Position numbers and translations under genes: made by a program. Positions 46,101 to 53,536 of a stretch of 64,000 nt of DNA are shown here, piece after piece. A model generated the notes under the pieces. That model saw only the letters and a list, made by a program, of their open reading frames with translations. It was not told where the DNA came from and ran no database searches. Source of the DNA: Methylomarinovum caldicuralii (lineage in GTDB: Bacteria > Pseudomonadota > Gammaproteobacteria > Methylococcales > Methylothermaceae); the NCBI RefSeq assembly GCF_033126985.1, contig NZ_AP024714.1, positions 806,001-870,000 of the forward strand, in the 5' to 3' direction. Position 1 is the stretch's first letter, and each line of letters opens with the position of its first letter.

Positions 46101-46299
46101 CGACCGCGCCCACCGCATCGGCCAGGACAAGCCGGTGTTCGTCTACAAGCTCCTCACCGAAGGGACGGTGGAGGAACGCATCCTCAAGCTACAGGCCCGC
46201 AAACAGGCATTGGCACAGGGAATCTACGGCAGGAAGGCCAAAACCGCCCCTACGCTGACGGCGGAGGATCTGCAAGTGCTGTTGGCACCGCTGGGCTAG
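43144..46299 (+). CDS. SWIM zinc finger plus SNF2/RapA-family helicase
   Basis: 1051 residues. N-terminal SWIM zinc finger CSCPVGYNCKH (about 75-85); a long middle region (DUF3670-like, about 150-580); SNF2 ATPase with Walker A DDMGLGKTVQT (about 610-620), LILDEAQ box II, TGTPLEN motif III; helicase C-terminal domain with SQFTSMLGRIEEA, GGVGLNLTEADTVIL and DRAHRIGQ. ATP-driven nucleic-acid translocase; bacterial members are linked to transcription or DNA-protein remodelling. Start ATG 43144 is the first after dhaL's divergent start. Its stop overlaps the RelE-type gene end by 4 bp. Confidence 0.92.
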   Translation: MPLNLTYTKIRRLCDDLYFERGRDYYQQGRVISLEVEREADNLIVFRAQVRGSGGRVYGQFVRIQERYGSLALKGECSCPVGYNCKHVVAACFRYLNLYGDRPRLTLDLLRSPQSVGGPGQPGETVLFYRITLDREQAAPLVELCYARIRKNGQPGALRPAKAGMMSDPYYGSRYHFPDYVNPEDRPIVHLIDALREEFSLPLLKGRLGCLALRQMIDTGRCFVGGVDRPLRLTEEVRPVRFQWRPVSGGKILEAIAEPEARVIPTDPPLWLDLERGEAGPLAQVPRPELLTAPFLPETDIPRFTSQLLLEFPELPVPPPVELPLEEIQGQTPVPELTLALHGEGDLPYRLRLGFDYQGIRVMAGGAAVGLFRGKDKLIRFRRDEAAETAALGRLETAGFVLEQEGVLVPADADAGRLRHFVEEVLPCLEAEGWRIEREAGFNPRFLDEDQLEASTEEDEAGWFDLRFDLDLDGQKVPVLPLLVPLLERYDRPEDLPETVTVPLGEQRFLTLRAEKLRPFLEILYELYDRESDSLQLSRYDAARLAELEDASLRLKGAEKLRELGRRLRDFQGLAPVSPPRGLRCELRPYQAFGLSWLQFLREYELGGILADDMGLGKTVQTLAHLLLEKEQGRLDRPALVVAPTSLMSNWRREAERFAPDLKVLVLHGPQRHEHFSRIGEHDLVLTTYPLLPRDEEVLKAQAWSFLILDEAQTVKNPRTQAARIVRRLQARHRLCLTGTPLENHLGELWAQFDFLMPGFLGDLEQFTRLYRTPIEKHGDEDCRRRLARRVAPFLLRRTKAEVEKDLPPKTEMVRSVALHPKQAAVYESIRVAMESQVRQAIETKGLARSQIAILDALLKLRQVCCDPRLVKLDKAKVVPSAKLDLLAEMLPELLAEGRRVLLFSQFTSMLGRIEEAILKPQGIPYAKLTGQTRKRDEAIERFKRGDVDLFLISLKAGGVGLNLTEADTVILYDPWWNPAVEAQATDRAHRIGQDKPVFVYKLLTEGTVEERILKLQARKQALAQGIYGRKAKTAPTLTAEDLQVLLAPLG

Positions 46300-46550
46300 C
46301 GGTACACTTCCCGTCGGTGTCCAATCTTTACGATCAACACGAGCAGGCGGTCGTCCTGGATGTGGTAGATGATTCGGTAATGACCAACGCGGATGCGGTA
46401 CAGGTCCGCCCCTGTCAGCTTGATGGCTCCAGGCGACCTGGGTGTCTGTGACAGGTTGTCGATGGCAACGGCAAGGTGCTTCTGAATGTCTTTTGGCAGC
46501 TTGTCCAAGGTTTTCTTGGCCGAGGCTGTCAACCTGATCTTATAGGCCAT
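46296..46550 (-). CDS. RelE/ParE-superfamily toxin
   Basis: 84 residues with the RelE-type core: KIRLTASAKKTLDKLPKD at the start, LTGADLYRIRVGHYRIIYHIQDD in the middle and the basic end KIGHRREVYR, which fits ribosome-dependent mRNA interferases. Overlaps the antitoxin end by 11 bp; the antitoxin is upstream, the classic order. Convergent with the helicase gene by 4 bp. Confidence 0.88.
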   Translation of the reverse strand: MAYKIRLTASAKKTLDKLPKDIQKHLAVAIDNLSQTPRSPGAIKLTGADLYRIRVGHYRIIYHIQDDRLLVLIVKIGHRREVYR

Positions 46551-46761
46551 ATTCAGCCTTTACATCGTCCCAGGGAATGGTTTCTTCCTCCCCTTGCTCG
46601 ACCCGCCGTAAGAGCTCCCCGGCTTCCTCGATATCCTCCTGGCGCTCCTGCCGCTGTCTGGCTTTCAGAAATTCGGCGAAATCCAACACCTCGAGGGCTT
46701 CCTCCTCAGGCAGGTCTTTTACCGCTTCGAGGATACGTCTGGCAGTCACTTCAGTGCACAT
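46540..46761 (-). CDS. Antitoxin (DUF2281-like) of the RelE-type pair
   Basis: 73 residues, acidic. N-terminal ILEAVKDLPEEEALEVLDFAEFLKAR resembles DUF2281/antitoxin N domains; the C-terminal EEETIPWDDVKAEYGL is the usual toxin-wrapping tail. It starts 11 bp before the toxin and should be cotranscribed. The N-terminal helices probably bind the operator. Together with the toxin it forms a complete type II module. Confidence 0.85.
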   Translation of the reverse strand: MCTEVTARRILEAVKDLPEEEALEVLDFAEFLKARQRQERQEDIEEAGELLRRVEQGEEETIPWDDVKAEYGL

Positions 46762-46807
46762 AAGTCCCTCCTCATCGTCTGCCCGGTGCTATCCCGAATA
46801 GATATAC

Positions 46808-46832
46808 AAAAAAGCCCGCTTGATGCGGGCTC
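46808..46832 (-). terminator. Rho-independent terminator after tRNA-Ser
   Basis: Read on the minus strand: AGCCCGC-ATCAA-GCGGGCT stem-loop followed by TTTTTT, 12 bp after the tRNA 3' end. Confidence 0.9.
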
Positions 46833-46843
46833 GAGAGGTTATT

Positions 46844-46934
46844 TGGCGGAGAGGGAGGGATTCGAACCCTCGACACCCGGTTAGGGTGTACACGAGTTCC
46901 AGTCGTGCGCCTTCGACCACTCGGCCACCTCTCC
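46844..46934 (-). tRNA. tRNA-Ser(GGA)
   Basis: 91 nt with CCA encoded. Acceptor GGAGAGG/CCTCTCC, anticodon loop CTGGAAC with anticodon GGA on a CACGA/TCGTG stem, a long variable arm (ACACCCTAACCGGGTGT region) typical of serine tRNAs, and T loop GGTTCGAATCC. Reads UCC and UCU codons. Followed by a strong terminator. Confidence 0.97.
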
Positions 46935-46953
46935 AAGGAAGCTGAATATTCTA

Positions 46954-47862
46954 TCAGCTCCGAAGCAGGGTTTCCACATGAGCGGCGACGCTGGCGGCAA
47001 GGGCTTGCAGATGGTAGCCGCCTTCCAGGGCGGAGACGACGGGGACCTCAAAATCCAGCAGGCGGCGGGTGATCCAGCGGTAATCCTCCTCTTCCAGTTC
47101 CAGCATTCCCAGAGGATCGAGGCGGTGGGCGTCGAAGCCGGCGGAAACCAAGAGCAGTTGCGGCCGGAAGCGGGCGAGGGCGGGTAGGATGCGGTCCTCC
47201 ACCGCCTTGCGGAAGGCAGGGCCGTCGGTGCCGGCGGGCAGGGGGACGCTGACGATGTTGCCGACGCCGGTTTCCGTCTCCGCCCCGGTGCCGGGATACC
47301 AGGGATACTGGTGAGTGGAGCAGTACAGTACCCTCGGCTCCCGCTCGAAGGCGGCCTGGGTGCCGTTGCCGTGGTGGACGTCGAAATCGACGATGGCGAC
47401 CCGTTCCAGACCCAGGTTAATGGCATGGCGGGCGGCGATGGCGACGTTGTTGAACAGGCAGAAGCCCATGGCCCGGCGGGGTTCGGCGTGGTGTCCGGGC
47501 GGGCGGACAGCGCAGAAGGCGCTTTGGGCCTCTTTTCCGAGCACGGCGTCGATGGCGTCACACACGGCGCCCGCGGCCCGCCGGGCCGCCTCGCCGGAGC
47601 CGGGGGAGACCACGGTGTCCGGGTCGAGCCAGGCGTGTCCCTGTTTGGGAATACCGGCGAACACGGTTTCGATGTGGTCGTCGGTGTGGACCAGGCGCAG
47701 TAGCCCGTCATCGGCCCGCGGGGCCTCGCGGCGGATCAACGCCTGAAACCGGGGGGCATCCAGCGCCCGCAAAATCGCCTCCAGACGGGCGCGGCGCTCC
47801 GGATGGCCGGGGCCGGTGTCGTGTTCCAGACAGGCGGGGTGGGTGTAGAGCAGGCAAGTCAT
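46954..47862 (-). CDS. Histone deacetylase-family metallo-amidohydrolase
   Basis: 302 residues of the class II HDAC/acetylpolyamine amidohydrolase type. Active-site motifs: RPPGHHAE (tandem histidines), GFCLFNNVAIAA, zinc ligands in VDFDVHHGNGTQ, SAGFDAH, and C-terminal EGGYHL with the catalytic tyrosine. Deacetylates acetyl-lysine or acetyl-polyamine substrates in bacteria; true substrate unknown. Downstream end is 20 bp before the tRNA, same strand. Confidence 0.93.
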   Translation of the reverse strand: MTCLLYTHPACLEHDTGPGHPERRARLEAILRALDAPRFQALIRREAPRADDGLLRLVHTDDHIETVFAGIPKQGHAWLDPDTVVSPGSGEAARRAAGAVCDAIDAVLGKEAQSAFCAVRPPGHHAEPRRAMGFCLFNNVAIAARHAINLGLERVAIVDFDVHHGNGTQAAFEREPRVLYCSTHQYPWYPGTGAETETGVGNIVSVPLPAGTDGPAFRKAVEDRILPALARFRPQLLLVSAGFDAHRLDPLGMLELEEEDYRWITRRLLDFEVPVVSALEGGYHLQALAASVAAHVETLLRS

Positions 47863-47928
47863 GGCATCGCCTCCTGGAAAGCCCTATCATGGTTTTCCGC
47901 ATTGTAACCACTTACGAGGGAGAAACGA

Positions 47929-48423
47929 ATGAGCGAGGTGTCGTCGCCGGTGAGCGAACTGCTGGAACGGGAAGGCATCGCGTATGAATGGGTGGAGATT
48001 CCGTTGGACCCGGAGCGCAAGCCGATCCGCAGCCTGGAGGAACTGGTCGAGGCCCGCGGCCTGAGCCCGGCCCAGATCGTCCGCAGCCTGGTGTTCCGCA
48101 CCGGCAGCGGCGGCTTCCTGCTGCTGGCCGCACCCGCCACCGCGCGGGCCGACTGGGGCAAGCTGCGCAAGCACACGGGCGAACGCCGTCTGACCATGGC
48201 GGAATCCGAACAGGTGCTGGCGGCCACCGGCTATCCCGTGGGCGCGGTGCCGCCCGTCGCCCTACCCGAGGATCTCAGGGTTCTGGTGGACGAGGGCATC
48301 TTCGCCCACGAGCGGGTGTTCATCGGCGCCGGGGTGCTGGGCTGGTCGCTGTCGCTGCGCAGCGCCGATCTGCGCCGCCTGCTGGCGCGGGCGGAGCTGG
48401 GGGCTTTCACCAAGGCGGCATGA
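47929..48423 (+). CDS. YbaK/EbsC-family aminoacyl-tRNA deacylase
   Basis: 164 residues with the YbaK fold: IVRSLVFRTGSGGFLLLAAP and ERRLTMAESEQVLAATGYPVGAVPPVALP, including the GxxPP turn that shapes the editing pocket. Family members clear mischarged Cys-tRNA(Pro) or Ala-tRNA(Pro). Divergent from the HDAC-like gene over 66 bp. Its stop overlaps the next gene's ATG by 4 bp. Confidence 0.9.
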   Translation: MSEVSSPVSELLEREGIAYEWVEIPLDPERKPIRSLEELVEARGLSPAQIVRSLVFRTGSGGFLLLAAPATARADWGKLRKHTGERRLTMAESEQVLAATGYPVGAVPPVALPEDLRVLVDEGIFAHERVFIGAGVLGWSLSLRSADLRRLLARAELGAFTKAA

Positions 48424-49211
48424 GCGATCCGCGCCATTTCCAGATCCTGATTCTGGCCGGGCTGCTGCTTTATGGCCTGGGATGGCGCGATTTTCCAGGA
48501 CCGCTCTGGATCTACGCCGTCTATCCACTGACGGCGCTCACGGCTCAGGGGCTTTTCTGCCGTACCCTGGGACTGCCCTTCGACTTCCGCAGTCCGCTGA
48601 TCACGTCGCTGTCCCTGGGGCTTTTGTTGCACACCCAGGCGCTGCCGTGGGCGGTGACGGCGGCGGCTGTCGCCATTGCCGGCAAGTTCCTGCTCCGCAT
48701 CGACGGTCGCCACGTCTTCAATCCCGCCAATCTGGGCATCGTGGCCGCGATTTCGCTGACCGACCGGGCCTGGGTGTCGCCGGGGCAGTGGGGGCTGGGG
48801 GCGTTTCTGGCCCTTGCGGCGGTGCTGGGCGGGCTGATGGTGCTGCGCCGCACCCGCAGGAGCGATGCCACTTGGGCGTTTCTGGCCTCCTGGGCCGCTC
48901 TGGTGTTCGGCCGCGCCCTGTGGCTCGGCGATCCACCCGCCATCCCCTGGCTGCAGCTGCAGAACGTCGCCCTGCTGATCTTCGCCTTCTTCATGCTCTC
49001 CGATCCCATGACCCTGCCGGACCGGCGCGCCGCCCGCATCGCCTTCGCGGTGGTCGTGGCGGCGGCCGGTTATGTGTTTCAATACCATCTGTACGTCAAC
49101 GAGGGCCTGTTCTACGCCCTGGCTCTGGCCGCGCCGCTGGCGCCGCTGCTCAACCGCCGGTTGCCGGGCGTGCGCTATCGCTGGCCCCGGAGCGTTCCCT
49201 CCAGGAGGTGA
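48420..49211 (+). CDS. RnfD/NqrB-like multi-spanning membrane protein
   Basis: 263 residues, about eight to nine hydrophobic segments. KFLLRIDGRHVFNPANLGIV and the MLSDPMTLPDRRAARIAF segment resemble the RnfD/NqrB/RnfE family, whose members carry a covalent flavin on a threonine (SDP(M/L)T). The aligned S-D-P-M-T is present here. No other Rnf subunits are near, so it may serve in a solitary flavin/quinone role rather than a full pump. Overlaps the deacylase by 4 bp and precedes DUF2330 by 3 bp. Confidence 0.75.
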   Translation: MSDPRHFQILILAGLLLYGLGWRDFPGPLWIYAVYPLTALTAQGLFCRTLGLPFDFRSPLITSLSLGLLLHTQALPWAVTAAAVAIAGKFLLRIDGRHVFNPANLGIVAAISLTDRAWVSPGQWGLGAFLALAAVLGGLMVLRRTRRSDATWAFLASWAALVFGRALWLGDPPAIPWLQLQNVALLIFAFFMLSDPMTLPDRRAARIAFAVVVAAAGYVFQYHLYVNEGLFYALALAAPLAPLLNRRLPGVRYRWPRSVPSRR

Positions 49212-49214
49212 TCC

Positions 49215-50540
49215 ATGCGTATCCTGCTGCTGTTTCTGCTGTCGCTGCCGACCCTGGTCCAGGCCTTCTGCGGCTTCTACGTGGCCCGCGCCGGGACCGG
49301 TCTGTTCAACCGTTCCTCCAAGGTGGTGCTGGTGCGCGACGGCGAGCGCACGGTGCTGACCATGGCCAACGACTTCCAGGGCGACGTCAAGGACTTTGCC
49401 GTGGTGGTGCCGGTGCCCACTTTCATCGAGCGGGAGCAGATCCACGTGGGCTCCTCGGCGGTGATCGATCATCTCGACGCCTACACCGCACCGCGCCTGG
49501 TGGAGTATTTCGATCCCAATCCCTGCCAGCGGCTCTACCGCCTGGAAATGAAGGCCATGAGCGCGGCGGCGGACAAAGGCGCGGCGGCCCGCGCCAGGGC
49601 CCTGGGGGTGACCATCGAGGCCCGCTACACCGTGGGCGAATACGACATCCTGATCCTGTCCGCCCAGGAGAGCGCCGGCCTGATCACCTGGCTCAAGGAG
49701 AACGGTTACCGCCTGCCGCAGGGGGCGGAACCGGTGGTGAACAGCTACATCAGGCAGGGAATGCGCTTCTTCGTCGCCAGGGTCAACCTGGAGGCATTCG
49801 AAAAGACCGGCTTCAACTACCTGCGTCCCCTGCAGGTGGCCTACGAGAGCCCCAAGTTCATGCTGCCGATCCGTCTGGGGACCCTCAACGCCCGCGGCAA
49901 ACAGGAGCTGTTCCTCTGGACCCTGACCCGCAGCGGCCGGGTGGAGACCGCCAACTACCCGACGGTGAAGATCCCTTCCGGGCAGGAAATCCCGCTGTAC
50001 GTCAAGGACCGTTTCGCCGACTTCTACCGCGACCTGTTCGCCCGTCAGGTGGAAAAGCACGGCGGCCGGGCGGTGTTCACCGAATACGCCTGGGACATGG
50101 GTTGGTGCGATCCCTGCGCCGCCCAGCCCCTGAGCCGCAGCGAGCTGCGCGAGCTGGGGGTGATGTGGCTGGCCGAAGAACCGCCCATCCGTCCCCTGCC
50201 GCGCGCCAAGCCCCAGATAATACCGCCACGGCCGGTGGATGTTTTCGTCACCCGCCTGCACCTGCAGTATGACGCCGAAACCTTCCCCGACGACCTGCGC
50301 CTGCATCAGACCGGCGACCGCGGCAACTTCCAGGCCCGCTACGTGCTACGCCACCCCTGGGATGGCAGCGACGACTGCCCCGAGGCCAGGCGGTACCGCG
50401 GCGAGATCCTGCCCCAGCGCCTGCGCCGGCAGGCGGAGAACCTCCACGAACTGACCGGCTGGCCGCTGGCGGAAATCTACCGGGAGATGGGGTTGAAGAA
50501 CCCGCCCGAACCCTGGTGGAAACGCCTGTGGCCGAACTGA
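49215..50540 (+). CDS. Exported DUF2330 protein
   Basis: 441 residues. Signal peptide about 1-17 (ILLLFLLSLPTLVQA), then CGFYVARAGTGLFNRSSKVVLVRDGERTVLTM, the typical DUF2330 start, and VVVPVPTFI; the WDMGWCDPC and EYFDPNPC motifs carry paired cysteines that may form disulfides. Periplasmic or secreted; function unknown. It follows the RnfD-like gene with 3 bp spacing, so the two are coexpressed; the family commonly neighbours RnfD/NqrB-like membrane proteins, an association worth noting. Confidence 0.85.
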   Translation: MRILLLFLLSLPTLVQAFCGFYVARAGTGLFNRSSKVVLVRDGERTVLTMANDFQGDVKDFAVVVPVPTFIEREQIHVGSSAVIDHLDAYTAPRLVEYFDPNPCQRLYRLEMKAMSAAADKGAAARARALGVTIEARYTVGEYDILILSAQESAGLITWLKENGYRLPQGAEPVVNSYIRQGMRFFVARVNLEAFEKTGFNYLRPLQVAYESPKFMLPIRLGTLNARGKQELFLWTLTRSGRVETANYPTVKIPSGQEIPLYVKDRFADFYRDLFARQVEKHGGRAVFTEYAWDMGWCDPCAAQPLSRSELRELGVMWLAEEPPIRPLPRAKPQIIPPRPVDVFVTRLHLQYDAETFPDDLRLHQTGDRGNFQARYVLRHPWDGSDDCPEARRYRGEILPQRLRRQAENLHELTGWPLAEIYREMGLKNPPEPWWKRLWPN

Positions 50541-50545
50541 AGCGC

Positions 50546-51874
50546 ATGGACTGGCACCGGCTGCTGTCCACCCGGCGCCTGGGCAAAGCGTCCACCGCCC
50601 CGGGCGGCCAGCCGCCGCGGACCGAGTTCGCCCGTGACTACGACCGCCTGATCTTCTCCTCCGCCTTCCGCCGCCTCCAGGACAAGACCCAGGTCTTTCC
50701 CCTGGCCAAGAGCGACTACGTCCGCACCCGCCTGACCCACAGCCTGGAGGTGGCCAGCGTCGGCCGCTCCCTGGGGATGCTCGCCGCCGAGGTGATCCGC
50801 CGCCGCGAGCCGGACCTGCGGGACACAGTCGTGCCCCAGGACGTGGGCACCCTGGTGGCCGCCGCCTGCCTGGCCCACGACATCGGCAATCCGCCTTTCG
50901 GCCACGCCGGCGAGGACGCCATCCGCGAGTGGTTCGCCGCCTGGCCGGGGTTGAAAACGCTGGGGGCGGGCGAACGGGAAGATCTGCTCCGCTTCGAGGG
51001 AAACGCCCAGGGCTTCCGCATCCTGACGGTGCTGCAGAACCCCGGCCAGCCCGGCGGCCTGCAGATGACCTGCGCCATGCTGGCGGTGATGGCCAAGTAT
51101 CCCCGCGCCTCGGTGGTCGATCCAGCCCAAGCGCAAGGAGCCGGCGGACGCAAGTTCGGTTTCTTCCAGAGCGAGGTCGGGCTGTTCCGCGAGGTGGCCG
51201 AAACCGTCGGCCTGCCGCCCAAACCCGGCGGCGGTCTGGCCTGGCACCGTCATCCGCTGGCCTTCCTGCTCGAGGCCGCCGACGACATCTGCTATCACGT
51301 CATCGACATCGAGGACGGCTTCAAGGCCGGCGTGGTGGATTTCGCCACCCTTTACCAACTGCACCATCCCTTTCTCGAACAGCGCCACCGCCAGCGTCTC
51401 GAACGTCTGGACGACCCCGCCCAGCGGGCCAGCTACTGCCGCTCGGTCACCATCGACCGGGTGATCCGCCAGGCCGTTGCGGTGTTCGAGCGCCGTTACG
51501 ACGAGGTCCTCACCGGCCGCTTCGACGCCCCGCTGCTCGACCACATCGACCAGGCCGCCGCTTTCGCCGCCTTCAAACAGGTGGCCGAATCCCGGGTCTA
51601 TTACGCCCGCCCGGTAGTGGAAGTGAAAGCCTGCGGTTTCGAGGTCATCGCCGGCCTGCTCGATGCCTTCGTCCACGCCATCGAGGACGCCGCCGGCGGC
51701 AGCCCCTCCTCCCGCAGCCGCACCCTGCTGCAGCTCATGCCCCGGCCGCTGGCCGACCCAGCCGGACTGCCGCTTTACCAGCGCCTGCTGCTCGCCACCG
51801 ACTTCATCGCCGGCATGACCGACTCCTACGCGGTGGAGCTGTATCAGCGTATTCGGGGGATTGCGTTGCCATAA
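50546..51874 (+). CDS. dgt: Deoxyguanosine triphosphate triphosphohydrolase
   Basis: 442 residues from ATG 50546 (GTG starts at 50516 and 50528 are possible but less family-like than MDWHRLLSTRRLG). HD-domain motifs: RLTHSLEVASVGR (H), ACLAHDIGNPPFGHAGE (HD), and EAADDICYHVIDIED (D). Cuts dGTP to deoxyguanosine and triphosphate. A diverged, broken copy of its 3' half occurs at 63273-63662. It marks the left edge of the iron gene block. Confidence 0.95.
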   Translation: MDWHRLLSTRRLGKASTAPGGQPPRTEFARDYDRLIFSSAFRRLQDKTQVFPLAKSDYVRTRLTHSLEVASVGRSLGMLAAEVIRRREPDLRDTVVPQDVGTLVAAACLAHDIGNPPFGHAGEDAIREWFAAWPGLKTLGAGEREDLLRFEGNAQGFRILTVLQNPGQPGGLQMTCAMLAVMAKYPRASVVDPAQAQGAGGRKFGFFQSEVGLFREVAETVGLPPKPGGGLAWHRHPLAFLLEAADDICYHVIDIEDGFKAGVVDFATLYQLHHPFLEQRHRQRLERLDDPAQRASYCRSVTIDRVIRQAVAVFERRYDEVLTGRFDAPLLDHIDQAAAFAAFKQVAESRVYYARPVVEVKACGFEVIAGLLDAFVHAIEDAAGGSPSSRSRTLLQLMPRPLADPAGLPLYQRLLLATDFIAGMTDSYAVELYQRIRGIALP

Positions 51875-52098
51875 GTTGAACTGCCGGTTGTTCCGCGCAA
51901 CCCCAGGCACCTTGACGGCCAGGTGTAAGGGGTTCTGCCAAACACGGTCTGAGATGTTGTGGCCAGGATGTGCAGGGGCCATCATTCCCAGTGCCCCCAT
52001 GGGGACTCAGAATCGCATATTCTCGTGACGGCAGCACCTAGAATTCAGGCCCTCAACCCGGAGCTGCAGCAAAAATGTCACGACTGCCTGCCGGCACG
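51875..52098. other. Intergenic stretch between dgt and bfd
   Basis: 224 bp, no credible reading frame, tRNA or clear hairpin. Base composition is lower in GC towards bfd. This is where a junction of the inserted block would be expected, but no direct repeat or integrase was recognised. Confidence 0.5.
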
Positions 52099-52320
52099 CT
52101 ATGTGGTATGAAACCGGCAGCCGATGCGGGCCTCAGTGGCCATCCGGTCGTTGATCTCCGCTAAAGCCAAATCGCGAACTTGCCGGACATGGGCCACACA
52201 TTTGCCACACTGGGTACCACAACCCACCCGTTTGCACAGCTTCGACATCGTGGTCGCCCCTTGATGGACTGATTGCCTGATATCCCTGTCCGTCACCCCA
52301 TGGCAAAGGCATACATACAT
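52099..52320 (-). CDS. bfd: Bacterioferritin-associated ferredoxin
   Basis: 73 residues from the in-frame ATG at 52320 that gives MYVCLCHG as in E. coli Bfd; ATG 52335 is the alternative. [2Fe-2S] ligands C4, C6, C38, C41. Delivers electrons to bacterioferritin heme to release stored iron. Divergent from bfr with a Fur-box-like palindrome 44 bp upstream, so induced under iron shortage. Confidence 0.92.
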   Translation of the reverse strand: MYVCLCHGVTDRDIRQSVHQGATTMSKLCKRVGCGTQCGKCVAHVRQVRDLALAEINDRMATEARIGCRFHTT

Positions 52321-52363
52321 GATTCGTTTCGACATGATTTGACTGTATTAGTGTATTAATAGT

Positions 52364-52382
52364 GCAAATGAGAATCATTGTC
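52364..52382. promoter_or_regulatory. Fur box in the bfd-bfr intergenic region
   Basis: GCAAATGAGAATCATTGTC matches the 19-bp Fur consensus at 15 of 19 positions by eye. It lies 44 bp before bfd, within an AT-rich promoter region. Confidence 0.8.
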
Positions 52383-52572
52383 AAATGCATTTGAGGCGGC
52401 AATTCAAATGCATATGATAACTGTTTGTATTCAAAGCAATTTATGGCCATTTTTGCTTTTCCCGGTTTGGCGGATGGAGTATCTTACAAACAGGCGCGTT
52501 TTCAATGCTGGGGAACGGCCTTTCGCATTTCCCGGTATTCAAGCTTTTGCAACTTAGACGGAGTATAGAACG

Positions 52573-53037
52573 ATGCAAGGCAACAGCGAAGTCATCAAAT
52601 ATCTCAATGGCGCACTGAAAAACGAACTGACTGCAATCAACCAGTATTTTCTTCATGCCCGTATGTTCAAGAACTGGGGGTTTTCGGAGCTCAACGAGCA
52701 CACCTACAAGGAATCGATCGAAGAAATGAAGCACGCCGATGCGCTGATTGAAAGGATTCTGTTTCTCGAAGGACTGCCCAATCTCCAGGATTTGGGCAAG
52801 CTGATGGTCGGTGAGAACGTCAAGGAGATGCTGGAAAACGATCTTGAGATGGAACGGTCCTCTCACGATTATTTCCAGGAGGCGATCGCCTGCTGTGAGT
52901 CGGTGCGCGATTACGTGACCCGGGATCTGCTGGCGCATATGCTCCATGAAGAGGAGGAGCACATCGATTGGCTGGAGACCCAACTGGATCTCATCGACAA
53001 GGTGGGTCTGCAGAATTATCTGCAATCCCAGATGTAG
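52573..53037 (+). CDS. bfr: Bacterioferritin
   Basis: 154 residues. Complete ferroxidase site (E18, E51, H54, E94, E127, H130) and the heme-binding methionine M52 all at canonical numbers. Forms the 24-subunit iron-storage shell with heme between subunits. ATG preceded by CGGAG. Ends 4 bp before a convergent hypothetical gene. Confidence 0.97.
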   Translation: MQGNSEVIKYLNGALKNELTAINQYFLHARMFKNWGFSELNEHTYKESIEEMKHADALIERILFLEGLPNLQDLGKLMVGENVKEMLENDLEMERSSHDYFQEAIACCESVRDYVTRDLLAHMLHEEEEHIDWLETQLDLIDKVGLQNYLQSQM

Positions 53038-53041
53038 CGAG

Positions 53042-53449
53042 CTACCAATCCTGCCAGGCGGTGACCCTGCCGTTGCGCAGATAGACGTACTGGCCATAGA
53101 ACGGGCTGGGATAGATCCACTGTTCATGGAGGCCCCAGCTACGTTTTGCCCGCCTGACCAGCATCGGTCTGCCGTAGGCGCAGGCCAACACCTCTTTGCG
53201 TATCCCCACCTGGATCATCCGCTGCTGGATCAGATACCACTCCCAGCGGTCGAACCGGCCCAGTTTTTTGACCGTCGCGTCCAGATCGGACTTTCCAGGT
53301 CCGGCGCGGTAATAGGCAAAGCAGGCTTCAAGGACATATGGCTGGCTATCAACAAGGGCTCCATCCGTCTTGCGCGTATCGTCCGAAGCGGATGCCGCCA
53401 CCCCCAGAAACGAAACGATCAACAGTATCGACCATCGGATTTGCTTCAT
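53042..53449 (-). CDS. Hypothetical exported protein
   Basis: 135 residues. Signal peptide about 1-21 (WSILLIVSFLGVAASA). The mature part (CFAYYRAGPGKSDLDATVKKLG, WEWYLIQQRMIQVGI, SPFYGQYVYLRNGRVTAWQDW in short pieces) has two cysteines and many aromatic residues. I do not recognise a family. Downstream of hmuV on the same strand, separated by 87 bp, so it may be part of the iron block. Confidence 0.6.
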   Translation of the reverse strand: MKQIRWSILLIVSFLGVAASASDDTRKTDGALVDSQPYVLEACFAYYRAGPGKSDLDATVKKLGRFDRWEWYLIQQRMIQVGIRKEVLACAYGRPMLVRRAKRSWGLHEQWIYPSPFYGQYVYLRNGRVTAWQDW

Positions 53450-53536
53450 AAGCCGCCGCTGCCCCCAACACCAAGAATTATTTTGAATTTGGACAAATTT
53501 GTTTCCGAATCGTGCCCGAATCGGCCGGCGGAACTT

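Noticed and set aside
42433-46113. Minus-strand open frame of 1226 codons opposite the SNF2 helicase
   Set aside because: Only its last 210 codons (dhaL) are real. The rest mirrors the helicase gene and has the Gln/His/Leu-rich composition of antisense frames in GC-rich DNA.
50546-52100. Phage-type integrase or att site at the dgt end
   Set aside because: No recombinase gene is present in the block and no short perfect direct repeat beyond dgt homology was identified, so a classical integrative element is not claimed.
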